A stretch of DNA of 64,000 bases from Clostridia bacterium. Its GTDB lineage: Bacteria > Bacillota > Clostridia > CAKSNL01 > HGM11501. The stretch spans positions 62,001 through 126,000 of the forward strand of contig JAFQQJ010000065.1 in NCBI GenBank assembly GCA_017411325.1, written 5' to 3'. Below, one piece after another: positions 16,203 through 25,540 of this stretch (positions are counted from its first letter, which is position 1; every line of letters starts with the position of its first letter). The position numbers and the translations under genes are program-made. The notes under the pieces were generated by a model, which saw only the letters and a list, made by a program, of their open reading frames with translations, was not told the DNA's origin and made no database searches.

Positions 16203-18176
16203 TTACTTTGAATTTATGCTAAGCCCTGTTTCATTATCAAAATGGTATTCCCACCCGAATTCATCATGGGCATAGCGCCACGTTAGCGGGAAATATATCA
16301 CATCGCGGAACTTAATGGGAGGATAAGGATCGTTTACCGCCACAACATCTTTTCCGTTTATGCTGAGAGAATGGTAGCATCTTTCTATAGTGTAAGCTTC
16401 ATCATTTTTATTTTCCCAATCATAAGAGTTATACACTCCGCTGCCATAAGCCTTATTCACCGTCAATTTATAATTATAATCGTCCCACAAGGTTTCCACG
16501 CCCAGAAACCTTGCATCGTGATAAGTCATAGGAAAGTATACAATGTTTCTGTACTGTAAAAACGGATATTGTCTGTATCTATTATTTATTTTCTGCCCGT
16601 TTATCGTTACATCAAAGGCAGGAAGATATGCTGTCAGACTTCCGGAGCCGTCCGATGGTGCCGTTTCATACTCCTCAGGTTCATAAATGCTTTCCGGGAT
16701 TCCTTCAATCCAATTGGCATCGGGATAAAATTCCTTTCCTCTTTCCCATCCGCTGTCTTTGTTATAATAGATATTTAATGTAAATCTTGCATCCATTATA
16801 CGCTTGTTGCTTTCTTCATACTCAATATCAATATAAGGCCCTGTAAAAGCCAGCTCTGTCAAAGAGTCGCAGGCGCAGAATGCCATTTCACCTATACTTA
16901 CAACATTTTCGGGTATTACAAGCTTGCGAATTCCCGTGCAAAACTGGAAAGCAAATTTTCCTATTCTTCCAAGGCCGCTCGGCAATTTTATGTATGTAAT
17001 GCCCGCACAACCGTTAAATGCCGCATCGCCTATTACCTTAAGCGACGAGGGAAGCACGGGATTTTTTAGATTGGTACACCCTTCAAAAGCCCGTGAGTCG
17101 ATGGTCTGAAGCTCGGGGGAAAACCTGATATTCTCCAAAGCGGTGCAGTTTCTGAAGGCATATTTCCCTATGTATGTAGTTCCCGGATTTATTGTGACAT
17201 ACCGCAGCTTACTGCATCCGTGAAATGCCTCTTCTCCGATAGCCCTGATATTTACCGGCATTATAACATTTTCAAGATTTATGCATTGGGCAAATACACC
17301 CGATGACATACCCCGCACCGAAGAAATATCCGCATAGGTAAGCCAGATGCAGTATGCAAAGCAACTGTCACCAAGATATTTAACGGAAGAAGGAAAGTTT
17401 CCTTCGTTTACCTTGCTTCCCTTAAAAGCACAGGCTCCAACGGATTCGATACTTTCAGGCAGCACAAGCTTATTCATATTTTTATAACAGAACACATAGT
17501 CACCAATGTGTGACACTCCGTCTTCTATATAAACATCATCATTGTCACTTTCTATACGGTAAAAATAAAGAGCTGTTTTCGCTTTGTTGTAAAGCCTGCC
17601 GTTTTCAAAAACATAATTTTCGTTTTCGGCGGGAACAATTATTTCCTCAAGCATACTCATTTCTGCAAATTCACTGCCCCTGACAGAATCAATCCCGGAA
17701 GGCAGTCTTAATTCTTTAATCGGGCAATATGCAAAGGCCTGTGCTCCGATTTCCCTTAAATTATCAGGAAGAGCTATCCCCGTAAGCGAAGTGCATCTGA
17801 AAAATGCCGAGCTTCCCAGCTTTTCAAGACTTTCGGGAAGCTTTACAGCTTCAATATCCACACAGTTTTGGAAAAAACCATCGGGAATGGATGTTATTCC
17901 CTCACCTATTATTACATTTCTCATAGGTCTGTCAATAAGCGCCTGAGGAACGGGACCTCCTGCATGGAGAGTTCCGATTTTATAATATCTGTACCAGGGA
18001 GTATCATACGAGGCCGTTTCTACCCTTCCGCTTCCTTTTATGGTAAGCGTTCCGTCTTCCGATAAATCCCATGATACGTTTTCGCAAAGTATACCGCTGT
18101 TCATTTCTTCTGCAAGCACAACCTGCACAGAAAAAACAGTAATCGCAATAAGAAGCAGCATTAAAAGCTTTTTCAT
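16203..18176 (-). CDS. Secreted BspA-type leucine-rich-repeat protein with C-terminal stalk domains
   Basis: 657 residues: signal peptide (1-22), then about ten BspA-like LRR units (about residues 70-480) with the repeating pattern IxxxAFxxCxxLxxIxLPxxLxxIG, and at the C-terminus the same stalk pair as in the flanking genes (YFPMTYHDARFLGVE; YFPLTWRYAHDEFGWE). The ATG at 18176 has an AGGAGG site. BspA-type repeats mediate adhesion or surface binding in other bacteria; here the sequence shows only the repeat fold and secretion. Operon position between two propeller/stalk proteins suggests a surface-exposed set. Confidence 0.85.
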   Translation of the reverse strand: MKKLLMLLLIAITVFSVQVVLAEEMNSGILCENVSWDLSEDGTLTIKGSGRVETASYDTPWYRYYKIGTLHAGGPVPQALIDRPMRNVIIGEGITSIPDGFFQNCVDIEAVKLPESLEKLGSSAFFRCTSLTGIALPDNLREIGAQAFAYCPIKELRLPSGIDSVRGSEFAEMSMLEEIIVPAENENYVFENGRLYNKAKTALYFYRIESDNDDVYIEDGVSHIGDYVFCYKNMNKLVLPESIESVGACAFKGSKVNEGNFPSSVKYLGDSCFAYCIWLTYADISSVRGMSSGVFAQCINLENVIMPVNIRAIGEEAFHGCSKLRYVTINPGTTYIGKYAFRNCTALENIRFSPELQTIDSRAFEGCTNLKNPVLPSSLKVIGDAAFNGCAGITYIKLPSGLGRIGKFAFQFCTGIRKLVIPENVVSIGEMAFCACDSLTELAFTGPYIDIEYEESNKRIMDARFTLNIYYNKDSGWERGKEFYPDANWIEGIPESIYEPEEYETAPSDGSGSLTAYLPAFDVTINGQKINNRYRQYPFLQYRNIVYFPMTYHDARFLGVETLWDDYNYKLTVNKAYGSGVYNSYDWENKNDEAYTIERCYHSLSINGKDVVAVNDPYPPIKFRDVIYFPLTWRYAHDEFGWEYHFDNETGLSINSK

Positions 18177-18185
18177 AAAACCTCC

Positions 18186-19829
18186 TTAACGTTCTAATAA
18201 AACCCTGCAAAATTCTCCTGTTTCCACATTTCTGTAAATTAACGTATCTTCAAAAATGGTAATTGCCGTTGCCTTATCCGCACTTAAGAACGGTTCTTTT
18301 ACATTGGCTGCATAGCCTTCGTTGGATGTGCTGAATAGCGCAAGCCTTACCTTCGGATTTTCCGAATTATCCTTTATAATCAGATATCCGTTCTCAACGC
18401 TTAAGGTAGTATCAGATGAAAAAGTCATAAGTCGCTTTCTGCCCTGAAAACTTGGTGGCACATTTCCGTTGGGATTTCCGTATACATCAAGATATGTGCC
18501 CTTATCATCCTTTGTAACAACATACATTCCCCAGAACGGGCTTTTTTCGATGAAAGCTTCATCTTCCTGCTTAATCTGTATCATATCAACAAAAGCCCCG
18601 GAATTTTCTCTTACTTCAAAATACTGTCCCGAATCAACATGGTATTGGTCAAGGCATCCTTCCTGAGTGTAAATAACCACCTGACCTCTTGTTACGCTGT
18701 CATATGCACAGAAATTATCAACATTATCTTCTATTTCCGAAATTTTTCCGCTTTCAGCATTTATGGAATACAGGATTTTTGTTTCTTCTTCACCCTTATA
18801 ACCGATTACATAAATGTTATCACCCACAATCTGTGGCGGGATGACTTCGTCCGATGAGTGTCGCCCGGGAGTACCGAAGGATATGCCGGGGATTTCAACC
18901 TCGGTTTTATCCTCTCCTGCATAGTAGCAAAATTCCCATGTCCCGGTGAAGAAGGATAACTCAGCCTTTATACCATCACCATAGGCACGGTAGTAACTAA
19001 CCAGCCCTTCCTTATCATAACCGCCCGGTTTTTTTGTCTCGGTAAGTGTTTTATCCTTGTTTATATAATATGTAACGTCCGTTCCCATAGTTGCGCCGCC
19101 GCTGCGGTAGTTCAAAAATACCTTACCATCTGAATATCCAAGTCCTGCGGGGATTCCGTTTTCAATATGGTGAATAAGTTCCTGATTACTAAGGTCATCA
19201 ACGGGTGTTCTGTATATATTTCCGTTTGCCGAATTGTGATGATAATAATATTCCCCGTCACAGGTGAAACCTGAGTAAGTGCCAACCATTTCAAGTGCCG
19301 ATAAATCAAGCATTTTAACTCTGTGGTTGGAGGAATTTATGCTAAGCCCCGTTTTTTCATCAAAAGAGTATTCCCATCCGAATTCATCGTGGGCAAAACG
19401 CCAGGTAAGGGGAAAATATGTCACGTCACGGAAGGTTAAAAGCGGATATTCCTCTTTGGAATTGTCTATCTTTTTCCCGTTTACGACTATGTTGAAGCTG
19501 CATATTGCCACACTGTTTTTTACATCATTTTTCTTTTCGCTTTTATAAGACGTAAGAACAGAGTTTATATTTTCCTTTGATATGTTAAGCGTATTCGTTT
19601 CCCCGTCCCACCGGGCTTCTATTCCGAGATGACGGCTGTCAAAATAGGTCATGGGAAAATATGTGATATCTTTATATAAAAGAAGCGGATATTCCCTTTC
19701 TTCACTTTCAACCCTGTTACCATTGAAATGAACGTCAAATGAAGGAATTGTCGCAGTTTCCGTTGCGTATACCATTATCATGGATAATACCACGGAAGCA
19801 ATTATCATAAGAGCCAATACTTTTTTCAT
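18186..19829 (-). CDS. Secreted stalk-domain/propeller-like protein (paralogue of the one at 14480-16162)
   Basis: 547 residues with the same layout as the 560-residue protein downstream: signal peptide (1-22), two stalk repeats with DITYFPMTYFDSRHLGIE and FRDVTYFPLTWRFAHDEFGWEYSFD, then a region with repeated tyrosine-rich strands (TCDGEYYYHHN, GDNIYVIGYKGE). The two proteins are clearly paralogous over the stalk part and diverge in the propeller part. It is the first gene of the four-gene operon and has two possible promoters upstream. Function unknown; extracellular location is well supported. Confidence 0.75.
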   Translation of the reverse strand: MKKVLALMIIASVVLSMIMVYATETATIPSFDVHFNGNRVESEEREYPLLLYKDITYFPMTYFDSRHLGIEARWDGETNTLNISKENINSVLTSYKSEKKNDVKNSVAICSFNIVVNGKKIDNSKEEYPLLTFRDVTYFPLTWRFAHDEFGWEYSFDEKTGLSINSSNHRVKMLDLSALEMVGTYSGFTCDGEYYYHHNSANGNIYRTPVDDLSNQELIHHIENGIPAGLGYSDGKVFLNYRSGGATMGTDVTYYINKDKTLTETKKPGGYDKEGLVSYYRAYGDGIKAELSFFTGTWEFCYYAGEDKTEVEIPGISFGTPGRHSSDEVIPPQIVGDNIYVIGYKGEEETKILYSINAESGKISEIEDNVDNFCAYDSVTRGQVVIYTQEGCLDQYHVDSGQYFEVRENSGAFVDMIQIKQEDEAFIEKSPFWGMYVVTKDDKGTYLDVYGNPNGNVPPSFQGRKRLMTFSSDTTLSVENGYLIIKDNSENPKVRLALFSTSNEGYAANVKEPFLSADKATAITIFEDTLIYRNVETGEFCRVLLER

Positions 19830-19887
19830 TACATTACCGCCTTTCTTTTAAGGAGCGCCTGAAGCTATCTCCCTACATTTCAATTTT

Positions 19888-19916
19888 ATTTTATCATAAA
19901 ATAATTTTCTTTACAA
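19888..19916 (-). promoter_or_regulatory. Proximal promoter of the stalk-protein operon
   Basis: Minus strand TTGTAA (19911-19916), 17-bp spacer, TAAAAT (19888-19893), about 60 bp upstream of the first gene. Confidence 0.5.
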
Positions 19917-19956
19917 TAGTTTTATCACCGCTCCCTATGTTGTTTTTATGTTATAG

Positions 19957-19986
19957 ATTATAACATATTTTCATAACCGCTGTCAA
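19957..19986 (-). promoter_or_regulatory. Distal promoter of the stalk-protein operon
   Basis: Minus strand TTGACA (19981-19986), 18-bp spacer, TATAAT (19957-19962). It overlaps the upstream region of the divergent ribbon-helix-helix gene at 20014, so that small DNA-binding protein is well placed to control it. Confidence 0.65.
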
Positions 19987-20013
19987 TATATAATATATGT
20001 GAGGTGATATGTT

Positions 20014-20202
20014 ATGGAAGACAAGCTCATTATAAATAAAAAGACATTAAAAGGAGAAGATGGATATAAAACCTTTTCCATCCGCATAAAGGAAGAAACC
20101 GTTTCAAAGCTTAACAAGCTTTCGGACGAAACAAACCGCTCAAGAAACGAGCTTATTAACATTTTACTTGACTATGCTATTGACAACTGCAAGGTGAAAT
20201 GA
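20014..20202 (+). CDS. Small ribbon-helix-helix (Arc/CopG-like) DNA-binding protein
   Basis: 62 residues. After a short N-terminal arm it reads KTFSIRIKEETVSKLNKLSDETNRSRNELINILLDYAI, the strand followed by two helices of a ribbon-helix-helix fold with the Ser-Arg-x-Glu turn typical of the family. ATG at 20014 with a GAGGTGAT ribosome site. No toxin gene follows (a terminator comes next), so it is more likely a stand-alone regulator than an antitoxin. It is divergent from the stalk-protein operon. Confidence 0.8.
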   Translation: MEDKLIINKKTLKGEDGYKTFSIRIKEETVSKLNKLSDETNRSRNELINILLDYAIDNCKVK

Positions 20203-20230
20203 AAAATCCGCAGCGTTGCTGCGGATTTTT
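20202..20230. terminator. Bidirectional terminator
   Basis: AAAAATCCGCAGC / GCTGCGGATTTTT with a GTT loop, between two convergent genes. Confidence 0.88.
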
Positions 20231-20234
20231 TCAT

Positions 20235-20648
20235 TTACAAAACCATAAGTAGTGTTCCGATTCCGATAAAGATGCATCCTGCCACGGATTTTACCGTCAT
20301 TTTTTCGTGAAGGAACAAAAACGCAAGGATAAGTGTAATTACCACACTCATTTTATCAATGGGAACAACCTTACTTGCCTCGCCTATCTGCAATGCCTTG
20401 TAATAGCAAAGCCAGGAAGCACCCGTTGCAAGGCCGGAAAGAATTAAAAACACCCAGCTTTTTGTGCTGATTCCTGAAAGTCCCTTCTGGGCATCTGTCA
20501 GAAACACCATTCCCCACGCCATTATGAGTACAACCAATGTTCTTATTGCCGTTGCAAGATTTGAGTTTACCCCGTCAATTCCCACCTTGGCAAGAATTGA
20601 TGTAAGTGCCGCAAAAACGGCGGATAAAAGTGCTAAAACAAACCACAT
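20235..20648 (-). CDS. EamA-domain membrane protein (single-domain, EmrE-like size)
   Basis: 137 residues with four hydrophobic segments corresponding to one EamA half-domain: MWFVLALLSAVFAALTSILAKVG, a central GLATGASWLCYYKALQIGEAS and a final VAGCIFIGIGTLLMVL. Full DMT transporters have two such halves, so this one must dimerise. The gene has AAAGGGG as ribosome site directly after a 24-bp copy of the DUF6320-like gene's 3' end, suggesting that it once followed that gene directly. Substrate unknown. Confidence 0.85.
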   Translation of the reverse strand: MWFVLALLSAVFAALTSILAKVGIDGVNSNLATAIRTLVVLIMAWGMVFLTDAQKGLSGISTKSWVFLILSGLATGASWLCYYKALQIGEASKVVPIDKMSVVITLILAFLFLHEKMTVKSVAGCIFIGIGTLLMVL

Positions 20649-20662
20649 AAAAATACCCCTTT

Positions 20663-20686
20663 ATTAAAAGAAAAGCTTTCTTTCCA
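20663..20686. repeat. 24-bp direct repeat, left copy
   Basis: Identical to 23501-23524. It begins ATTAAAAGAAAAGC and ends TTTCCA. The right copy is the 3' end of the DUF6320-like gene, and this left copy stands alone between the WG-repeat gene and the EamA gene. The pair flanks the WG-repeat gene exactly. Confidence 0.9.
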
Positions 20687-20744
20687 CAATATACAAATCA
20701 AAAATCTTTCCTTGTACCGACTCTTTTTCTGTCTTATATTTATC

Positions 20745-23375
20745 TTAATAATCCTTTCTTATAATCTTGTAATGCTCTATACCGAAAGGAGTTTCTCGAG
20801 TCAACTTGTCTCCGTCAATATATACCCTTCTGTATATATCGGTGAAAATCGGAGTTCCATCTAATGTATACAGCTCATCAATTACCTCCCAGCTTCCATC
20901 TTTTTCACATAATGCTATGATAAAATCATTTTTAATGGTAATTCCACGGTAGTTCTCGGAAAGAATTGTTTTCCCGTCGCGAGTTGTTACTCCATATTTA
21001 CCCTTTTTACCGGTCACAACAAAGCCACGAAGATAATAGTCAATGTGAGAGCTTTCCTCAAAAATAAAAGGTACTATAACATTATTATCTTTATCAACAG
21101 CTCCACACTTATGGTCTGAATTCCATTTTCCGTAACCGCCATCGCAACTCCATCCGCCAATACATTTCTCACCCGGCAGTTTGTTACCATCATAATCGTA
21201 ATAGTCATAAAGGTTTCCGTCTTCGTCGCGGAAGTCCATCTCACATTCGATATAATTGTCTTCAAAACTAATATAACAGTATTTGTCCGGAATAATCACT
21301 TCACCGTTATCTACACGTGCAACACCTACTTGATGTCCTTTATCCCAATCAACAAAATATGCTATTAAGCCATGTTTTTTATCGTATTCATATATACCGC
21401 TGTATCTTGGCTCCATAATGACATTACCATCAAAATCCATAATACCGAATTTGCCATGTTTTGTTTTTCTGAAATTAACCGCTGTCCCACTATGGGTACT
21501 GAGTTCACTATACATGCAAGGAATTATTTCTCTTCCTTTTTCATCAATCAATCCCCATAAAGTCTCACCGTCTATCACTTTGGCAACAAATGCTCTGTCC
21601 TCAATATGTCCGAACCCCGATGTAAAAACATACTGAGGTTCAATTACAATCTTTCCATATTTGTCAATAAACCCCCAATTGCCTGCAGATAATTCTTCAA
21701 AATATTCCTCTTCCGGGAAATCACATTTACCTTCGTATCTGCCTGTGCTGAATTCACACAAATCCTGACTGAAATTACGCAGAGAAATATCATACGGAAA
21801 ATCAATCAATTCACCAAGTTCATTAAAAAGATATTTTCTATTTCCCTTTTTAACTTCCACACAGTGACTGTATTCAAAGTCATCTCCTTTATCAAATATC
21901 GGCGGTATTAGCCAGTTCCCATCCTTAGTTAAATATCCCACGAGGTCGCTTGATTCAGAAGTGGTGCATAATATATCTCTATCTTTTGTGCCTCGTCCGC
22001 AGATATAACTGCCCGAATAATCAGTAGTACGGTTTCCGTTTTCATCAAGCAGTGTATAACCCGTACCATAAAATTCGTCATTTCTCGGCTGGTAGGTTTC
22101 AAAGAATCCGCTACGTCTTATATGGAACGGTTCTCTATACAGCCCTTCAATCTTTATATTTTTATTTTCAAATACTATTTCCGATATTTTTTCCGGAATA
22201 AACTGTGTAACGCCCCTGTAGTAAAGAATATGTTCAGGGATATAATACCCGGTAGAAAAAATTACACCTTTATGCTCAGAGTCATGTATCAATTTTACCG
22301 ATTCCAATATGTTTTTATTAAATTCGTATCCATCTATCAATAAGGACTCGGGAATATTTTGTTCCGTAACCGAGTAAATGTAGTAGTTTTTGATGCATCC
22401 GTCAGCAAATTCAAGTTGAATTCCGTATGAATGCATTGTATTAATATCAAGAGCACGCACACCTGTAAGTTCAGGCATAGCGATTACTCTTGGCATAAGT
22501 TCCGACGGAACAGGAATAACTTCCTCATCATCCATAATAGGTTCTTCCACAAGCTTCACAATTTGATTTTCTTTGCCCACAAACAATATATATTTATTGT
22601 TGTCCGCTACAATATAACTGTTATATGCCACATTTTTACGCTTTTTCACATATGCCATAAAAACATTATTTTTGCGATCGAAATACTCTTTGATATTGAG
22701 AATGCCTTCCACGAAGGTTTCCGTATTTTTATATTCATCATTTGCTCTATCGTATTCGCTTCGATACGGACAATGAGCAATTAAAGCATCGTCTGCGAGA
22801 ATGCTTTCGTATTTCGTCATATAGCCACTATCGACTGCAGAAAACAAAAGTGCATCAGCATGCTTCCAGAAAGATTCTGGCTCCCTGATAAATACATATT
22901 TACCGTTCACAAGCATTGGAACAAGAAAATCCGTCCCCATATCTTCGCATAAATGATGTATAAAACGAAAATTGTCGCTGTTAGGATAGTTTTCAACCTC
23001 TACACAATTACGCATGATATATGCTTTGTAACCCTTTTGTTTCCAGCTTGAAGTAAGTTCATATGCATACTTCGGATCAAGAGAAAACGGAACTTCATCG
23101 CCAAAATGCATAAAAGACAGAATTACTTCATCGCCATACTTTGACTTTATAAAGTAGGCAATGTAATCATCATAAAGAACCGTATCAAAAAGAAATTTGT
23201 CTTTCAAGAAATATCCTAAAGCCATATTATCGGCATATGCCCATGCCCGGGGAATATTATTTTCCTTTTTGTCTTTAATACTGCCGGCATCAGATATACG
23301 CATTTCGGCAATTGTGTCACTGGAAAAATATTTAATTAATTCATCCTTGACCGAATAGGAATAATAACTATACAT
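20745..23375 (-). CDS. WG-repeat protein
   Basis: A 876-residue protein with no signal peptide. The N-terminal 430 residues are unrecognised (rich in aromatic and charged residues). From about residue 450 there are at least six WG-type repeats, for example WGFIDKYGKIVIEPQYV, WGLIDEKGREIIPCMYSEL, FGIMDFDGNVIMEPRYSGI and YGVTTRDGKTILSENYRGI. The ATG at 23375 (MYSYYSYSV) is preceded by AGGGGGG; an earlier in-frame start exists but is unsupported. WG repeats form beta-propeller-like binding surfaces of unknown ligands. The gene is bounded by 24-bp direct repeats and separates two genes that look as if they were once adjacent, so it was probably acquired as a cassette. Confidence 0.85.
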   Translation of the reverse strand: MYSYYSYSVKDELIKYFSSDTIAEMRISDAGSIKDKKENNIPRAWAYADNMALGYFLKDKFLFDTVLYDDYIAYFIKSKYGDEVILSFMHFGDEVPFSLDPKYAYELTSSWKQKGYKAYIMRNCVEVENYPNSDNFRFIHHLCEDMGTDFLVPMLVNGKYVFIREPESFWKHADALLFSAVDSGYMTKYESILADDALIAHCPYRSEYDRANDEYKNTETFVEGILNIKEYFDRKNNVFMAYVKKRKNVAYNSYIVADNNKYILFVGKENQIVKLVEEPIMDDEEVIPVPSELMPRVIAMPELTGVRALDINTMHSYGIQLEFADGCIKNYYIYSVTEQNIPESLLIDGYEFNKNILESVKLIHDSEHKGVIFSTGYYIPEHILYYRGVTQFIPEKISEIVFENKNIKIEGLYREPFHIRRSGFFETYQPRNDEFYGTGYTLLDENGNRTTDYSGSYICGRGTKDRDILCTTSESSDLVGYLTKDGNWLIPPIFDKGDDFEYSHCVEVKKGNRKYLFNELGELIDFPYDISLRNFSQDLCEFSTGRYEGKCDFPEEEYFEELSAGNWGFIDKYGKIVIEPQYVFTSGFGHIEDRAFVAKVIDGETLWGLIDEKGREIIPCMYSELSTHSGTAVNFRKTKHGKFGIMDFDGNVIMEPRYSGIYEYDKKHGLIAYFVDWDKGHQVGVARVDNGEVIIPDKYCYISFEDNYIECEMDFRDEDGNLYDYYDYDGNKLPGEKCIGGWSCDGGYGKWNSDHKCGAVDKDNNVIVPFIFEESSHIDYYLRGFVVTGKKGKYGVTTRDGKTILSENYRGITIKNDFIIALCEKDGSWEVIDELYTLDGTPIFTDIYRRVYIDGDKLTRETPFGIEHYKIIRKDY

Positions 23376-23500
23376 ATTGTCCCCCCTTCTTAGCCGCAAT
23401 TACAAATTCACATACAGTCTTTTTATCAAATATCTTCTAAATCCGGGCTAATAATACTCTTTGTTGCTGCAAAAATATATAAAGACTCTTTGAAGTCCAA

Positions 23501-23524
23501 ATTAAAAGAAAAGCTTTCTTTCCA
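23501..23524. repeat. 24-bp direct repeat, right copy
   Basis: This copy encodes the last codons of the DUF6320-like protein (ERKLFF and stop). It matches the left copy at 20663-20686 base for base, with different flanks on either side. Confidence 0.9.
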
Positions 23525-24194
23525 TTGTTTCCCTTGCGGATTTATTTATTGCAAGATATAAAAGAAGTCCGCCAAGCATTAAAAGTGTCGTAAGAGGATA
23601 AATTGACCAGCCCAAAAACTTTATATCAAAAGTAATGGTCAGAAAAAACTCCGTCAGCATAATAAATCCTCCGGTCACCATAAAGGCACCTCCAAAGATG
23701 TAAAGCTTTCCCTTTTTGAGATAGTAAAGAAGGGTTACAACCGCTGTTATAATAAGACCGAAACCGCCTGCCACGGGAAAAGCAAAGCTTAAAAACCAGT
23801 CGCCGCCGGTCATACAGTTTATGTATAAAAGATAGCCTATTGCCTCCGCCGCCACGCAGGGTGTGAATATTACAGGGTTTGGCTTTTCAAACCATAATGG
23901 AAGCGCAATGGCAGTATAGCCCATAATGAGGGCGCCGAAAACATAGGCAAACCAGCTCACCTTCCCGTCAAAGTGAAAATCCGCCAGGAAGGAAACCACC
24001 GCGGGAATTAAAAACATTATGATAACCGCTCCGTTGAACGCCTTGGATTGGTGCTTTTTCTCAGGCAATCTTCCTTTCGGAAAAAGCCCTGCTTCCTTTT
24101 CGGGGATGAAATCGGGATGGCACACTACCGTTCCGCATATGGGACATTTTTCTTCACTTTTTTCAAGCTTTACGCCGCAATTAATACAATACAT
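23502..24194 (-). CDS. Zinc-ribbon membrane protein (DUF6320-like)
   Basis: 230 residues. A zinc ribbon at the N-terminus (CINCGVKLEKSEEKCPICG, residues 3-21) is followed by a short cytoplasmic linker and six hydrophobic segments (about 55-220). The start ATG at 24194 (AAGGTG ribosome site) lies within a few bases of the preceding gene's stop at 24202, so the pair is probably cotranscribed. This gene and its condensation/acyltransferase-like neighbour form a pair that I recall as recurrent in Firmicutes, but no function is established. Its 3' end has been duplicated at 20663. Confidence 0.75.
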   Translation of the reverse strand: MYCINCGVKLEKSEEKCPICGTVVCHPDFIPEKEAGLFPKGRLPEKKHQSKAFNGAVIIMFLIPAVVSFLADFHFDGKVSWFAYVFGALIMGYTAIALPLWFEKPNPVIFTPCVAAEAIGYLLYINCMTGGDWFLSFAFPVAGGFGLIITAVVTLLYYLKKGKLYIFGGAFMVTGGFIMLTEFFLTITFDIKFLGWSIYPLTTLLMLGGLLLYLAINKSARETMERKLFF

Positions 24195-24201
24195 TTTAAT
24201 T

Positions 24202-25491
24202 TCACCTTCTGTTGCTCTCTAAAACAGCTTCTATTCCAAGCTCTTTAAGTGCCCTGTAAAAATGCTTTTCAAGGTCACTTTCCCTTATATTTCTTATAAA
24301 GTTGATGTACACCGTATCACCATAGGACAAAACCCCGCAGTTGTTGGGGGTTGCCGACTGAACGCCTAAAATAAAATCCATCCTGGTTATGTATTTTTTC
24401 ATAACATCGGGAATTTTCACAAGTCCCAAATTTGAAAGGTTAAGACAGGATGTTACTTCGCCCACACTGTCATATACCGCCTTCATCACTATATTTTTTA
24501 TCGGAAGGGGCACAAGTCTTAAAAAGAGGTTTTTCTCGTCCTTTACATTTGCAGCAATAACAGCGCCCATATGCTTTTTTGTGACTTCTGTTCCCAGTTT
24601 GTGATAAATCACCTTTATAATTTCATCCAGGGTATATTCTCCGTTTCTCGGGTCAATTTCCGGGATTGTGTACATGGCAAAGTTTCTTAAGGTTTTGCTT
24701 TCGAAAAGACTTCTTAAATTTATGGGAATCAGAAGCTTTACGGGCTTTTGTTTTTTTCTTTCCGGATTTTTTTCAAGCTGCATATCAGAAAGAGCCTTCA
24801 TCAATACCGCACTTAAAAATATTGTGGCGGTGGTGTTATATTCGTGCGCCCTTTCCAAAACCTTGTCCACAGGAAGCTTAAAACAGGTAAGATTAAGATA
24901 GCCTCCTACTTCTGCCTCCCCTTTTATACGCCACGCCACGCTTTCCTTTCGTGCCATAGGAACATTTCCCGCATATTTCGGGAAGGAGTCTTCCGTCTCT
25001 TCAGCAGGCGGAGCGATTTTCCTGTCAACTATCCCGTCCTCCAAAGGGATTTTTATGCCGTATTTTTGCTCCAGGTATTCTGCCACAAGGTTTTTCAGAA
25101 ACACAAGCGCACCTGTTCCGTCGGTTAAGGAATGGAAATATTCCACCGCAATTCTGTTTTTATATACAATCACACGGAAAGCACACCTGCGCATTTCCTT
25201 TTTACTCATAAAGGTTAAAGGGTAGCTGTATTCATCCATAATTTCGGGCATCTCGTCAAGCTCCTGAAGGTAGTACCAGAAGGCGCCTTTCCTCAGCCTT
25301 GCACATATGGTGGGAAACCTTTTTACAATTACTTTTATGGCCGATGAAAGCACTTCTTTATCAATTTCTTCTGTCAGTGTTGCCGACTGGCGGTAAACAT
25401 TGCTCCAGTTTTTTCTTCGTACCGCAGGGTAAATTTTCGCCGCATTGTCAAGCTTTACCCAGCCAAGAGCTTTCTTTTTTTCCATTTCCAC
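24202..25491 (-). CDS. Condensation-domain/alcohol-acetyltransferase-like protein
   Basis: 429 residues of the CoA-dependent acyltransferase (chloramphenicol acetyltransferase-like) superfamily. The catalytic HxxxDG motif is HSLTDG (about residues 135-140), followed by TGALVFLKNLVAEYL, and later AVLMKALSDMQ and YGDTVYINFIRNIRESDLEKHF, typical of these two-domain folds. The start is a GTG at 25491 with GGAGG seven bases upstream; an ATG two codons later is too far from the site. There is no carrier-protein or NRPS gene nearby. With the zinc-ribbon membrane protein it may modify a lipid or glycolipid at the membrane; that is inference. Confidence 0.8.
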   Translation of the reverse strand: MEMEKKKALGWVKLDNAAKIYPAVRRKNWSNVYRQSATLTEEIDKEVLSSAIKVIVKRFPTICARLRKGAFWYYLQELDEMPEIMDEYSYPLTFMSKKEMRRCAFRVIVYKNRIAVEYFHSLTDGTGALVFLKNLVAEYLEQKYGIKIPLEDGIVDRKIAPPAEETEDSFPKYAGNVPMARKESVAWRIKGEAEVGGYLNLTCFKLPVDKVLERAHEYNTTATIFLSAVLMKALSDMQLEKNPERKKQKPVKLLIPINLRSLFESKTLRNFAMYTIPEIDPRNGEYTLDEIIKVIYHKLGTEVTKKHMGAVIAANVKDEKNLFLRLVPLPIKNIVMKAVYDSVGEVTSCLNLSNLGLVKIPDVMKKYITRMDFILGVQSATPNNCGVLSYGDTVYINFIRNIRESDLEKHFYRALKELGIEAVLESNRR

Positions 25492-25540
25492 ACCTTCACC
25501 TCCGATATCTTTTTAAGCTGAATGTTGCAGTCTTTCGCTG

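Noticed and set aside
20014..20202. Ribbon-helix-helix protein as antitoxin of a toxin-antitoxin pair
   Set aside because: A strong terminator follows at once and the next gene is a convergent membrane transporter, so there is no toxin partner.
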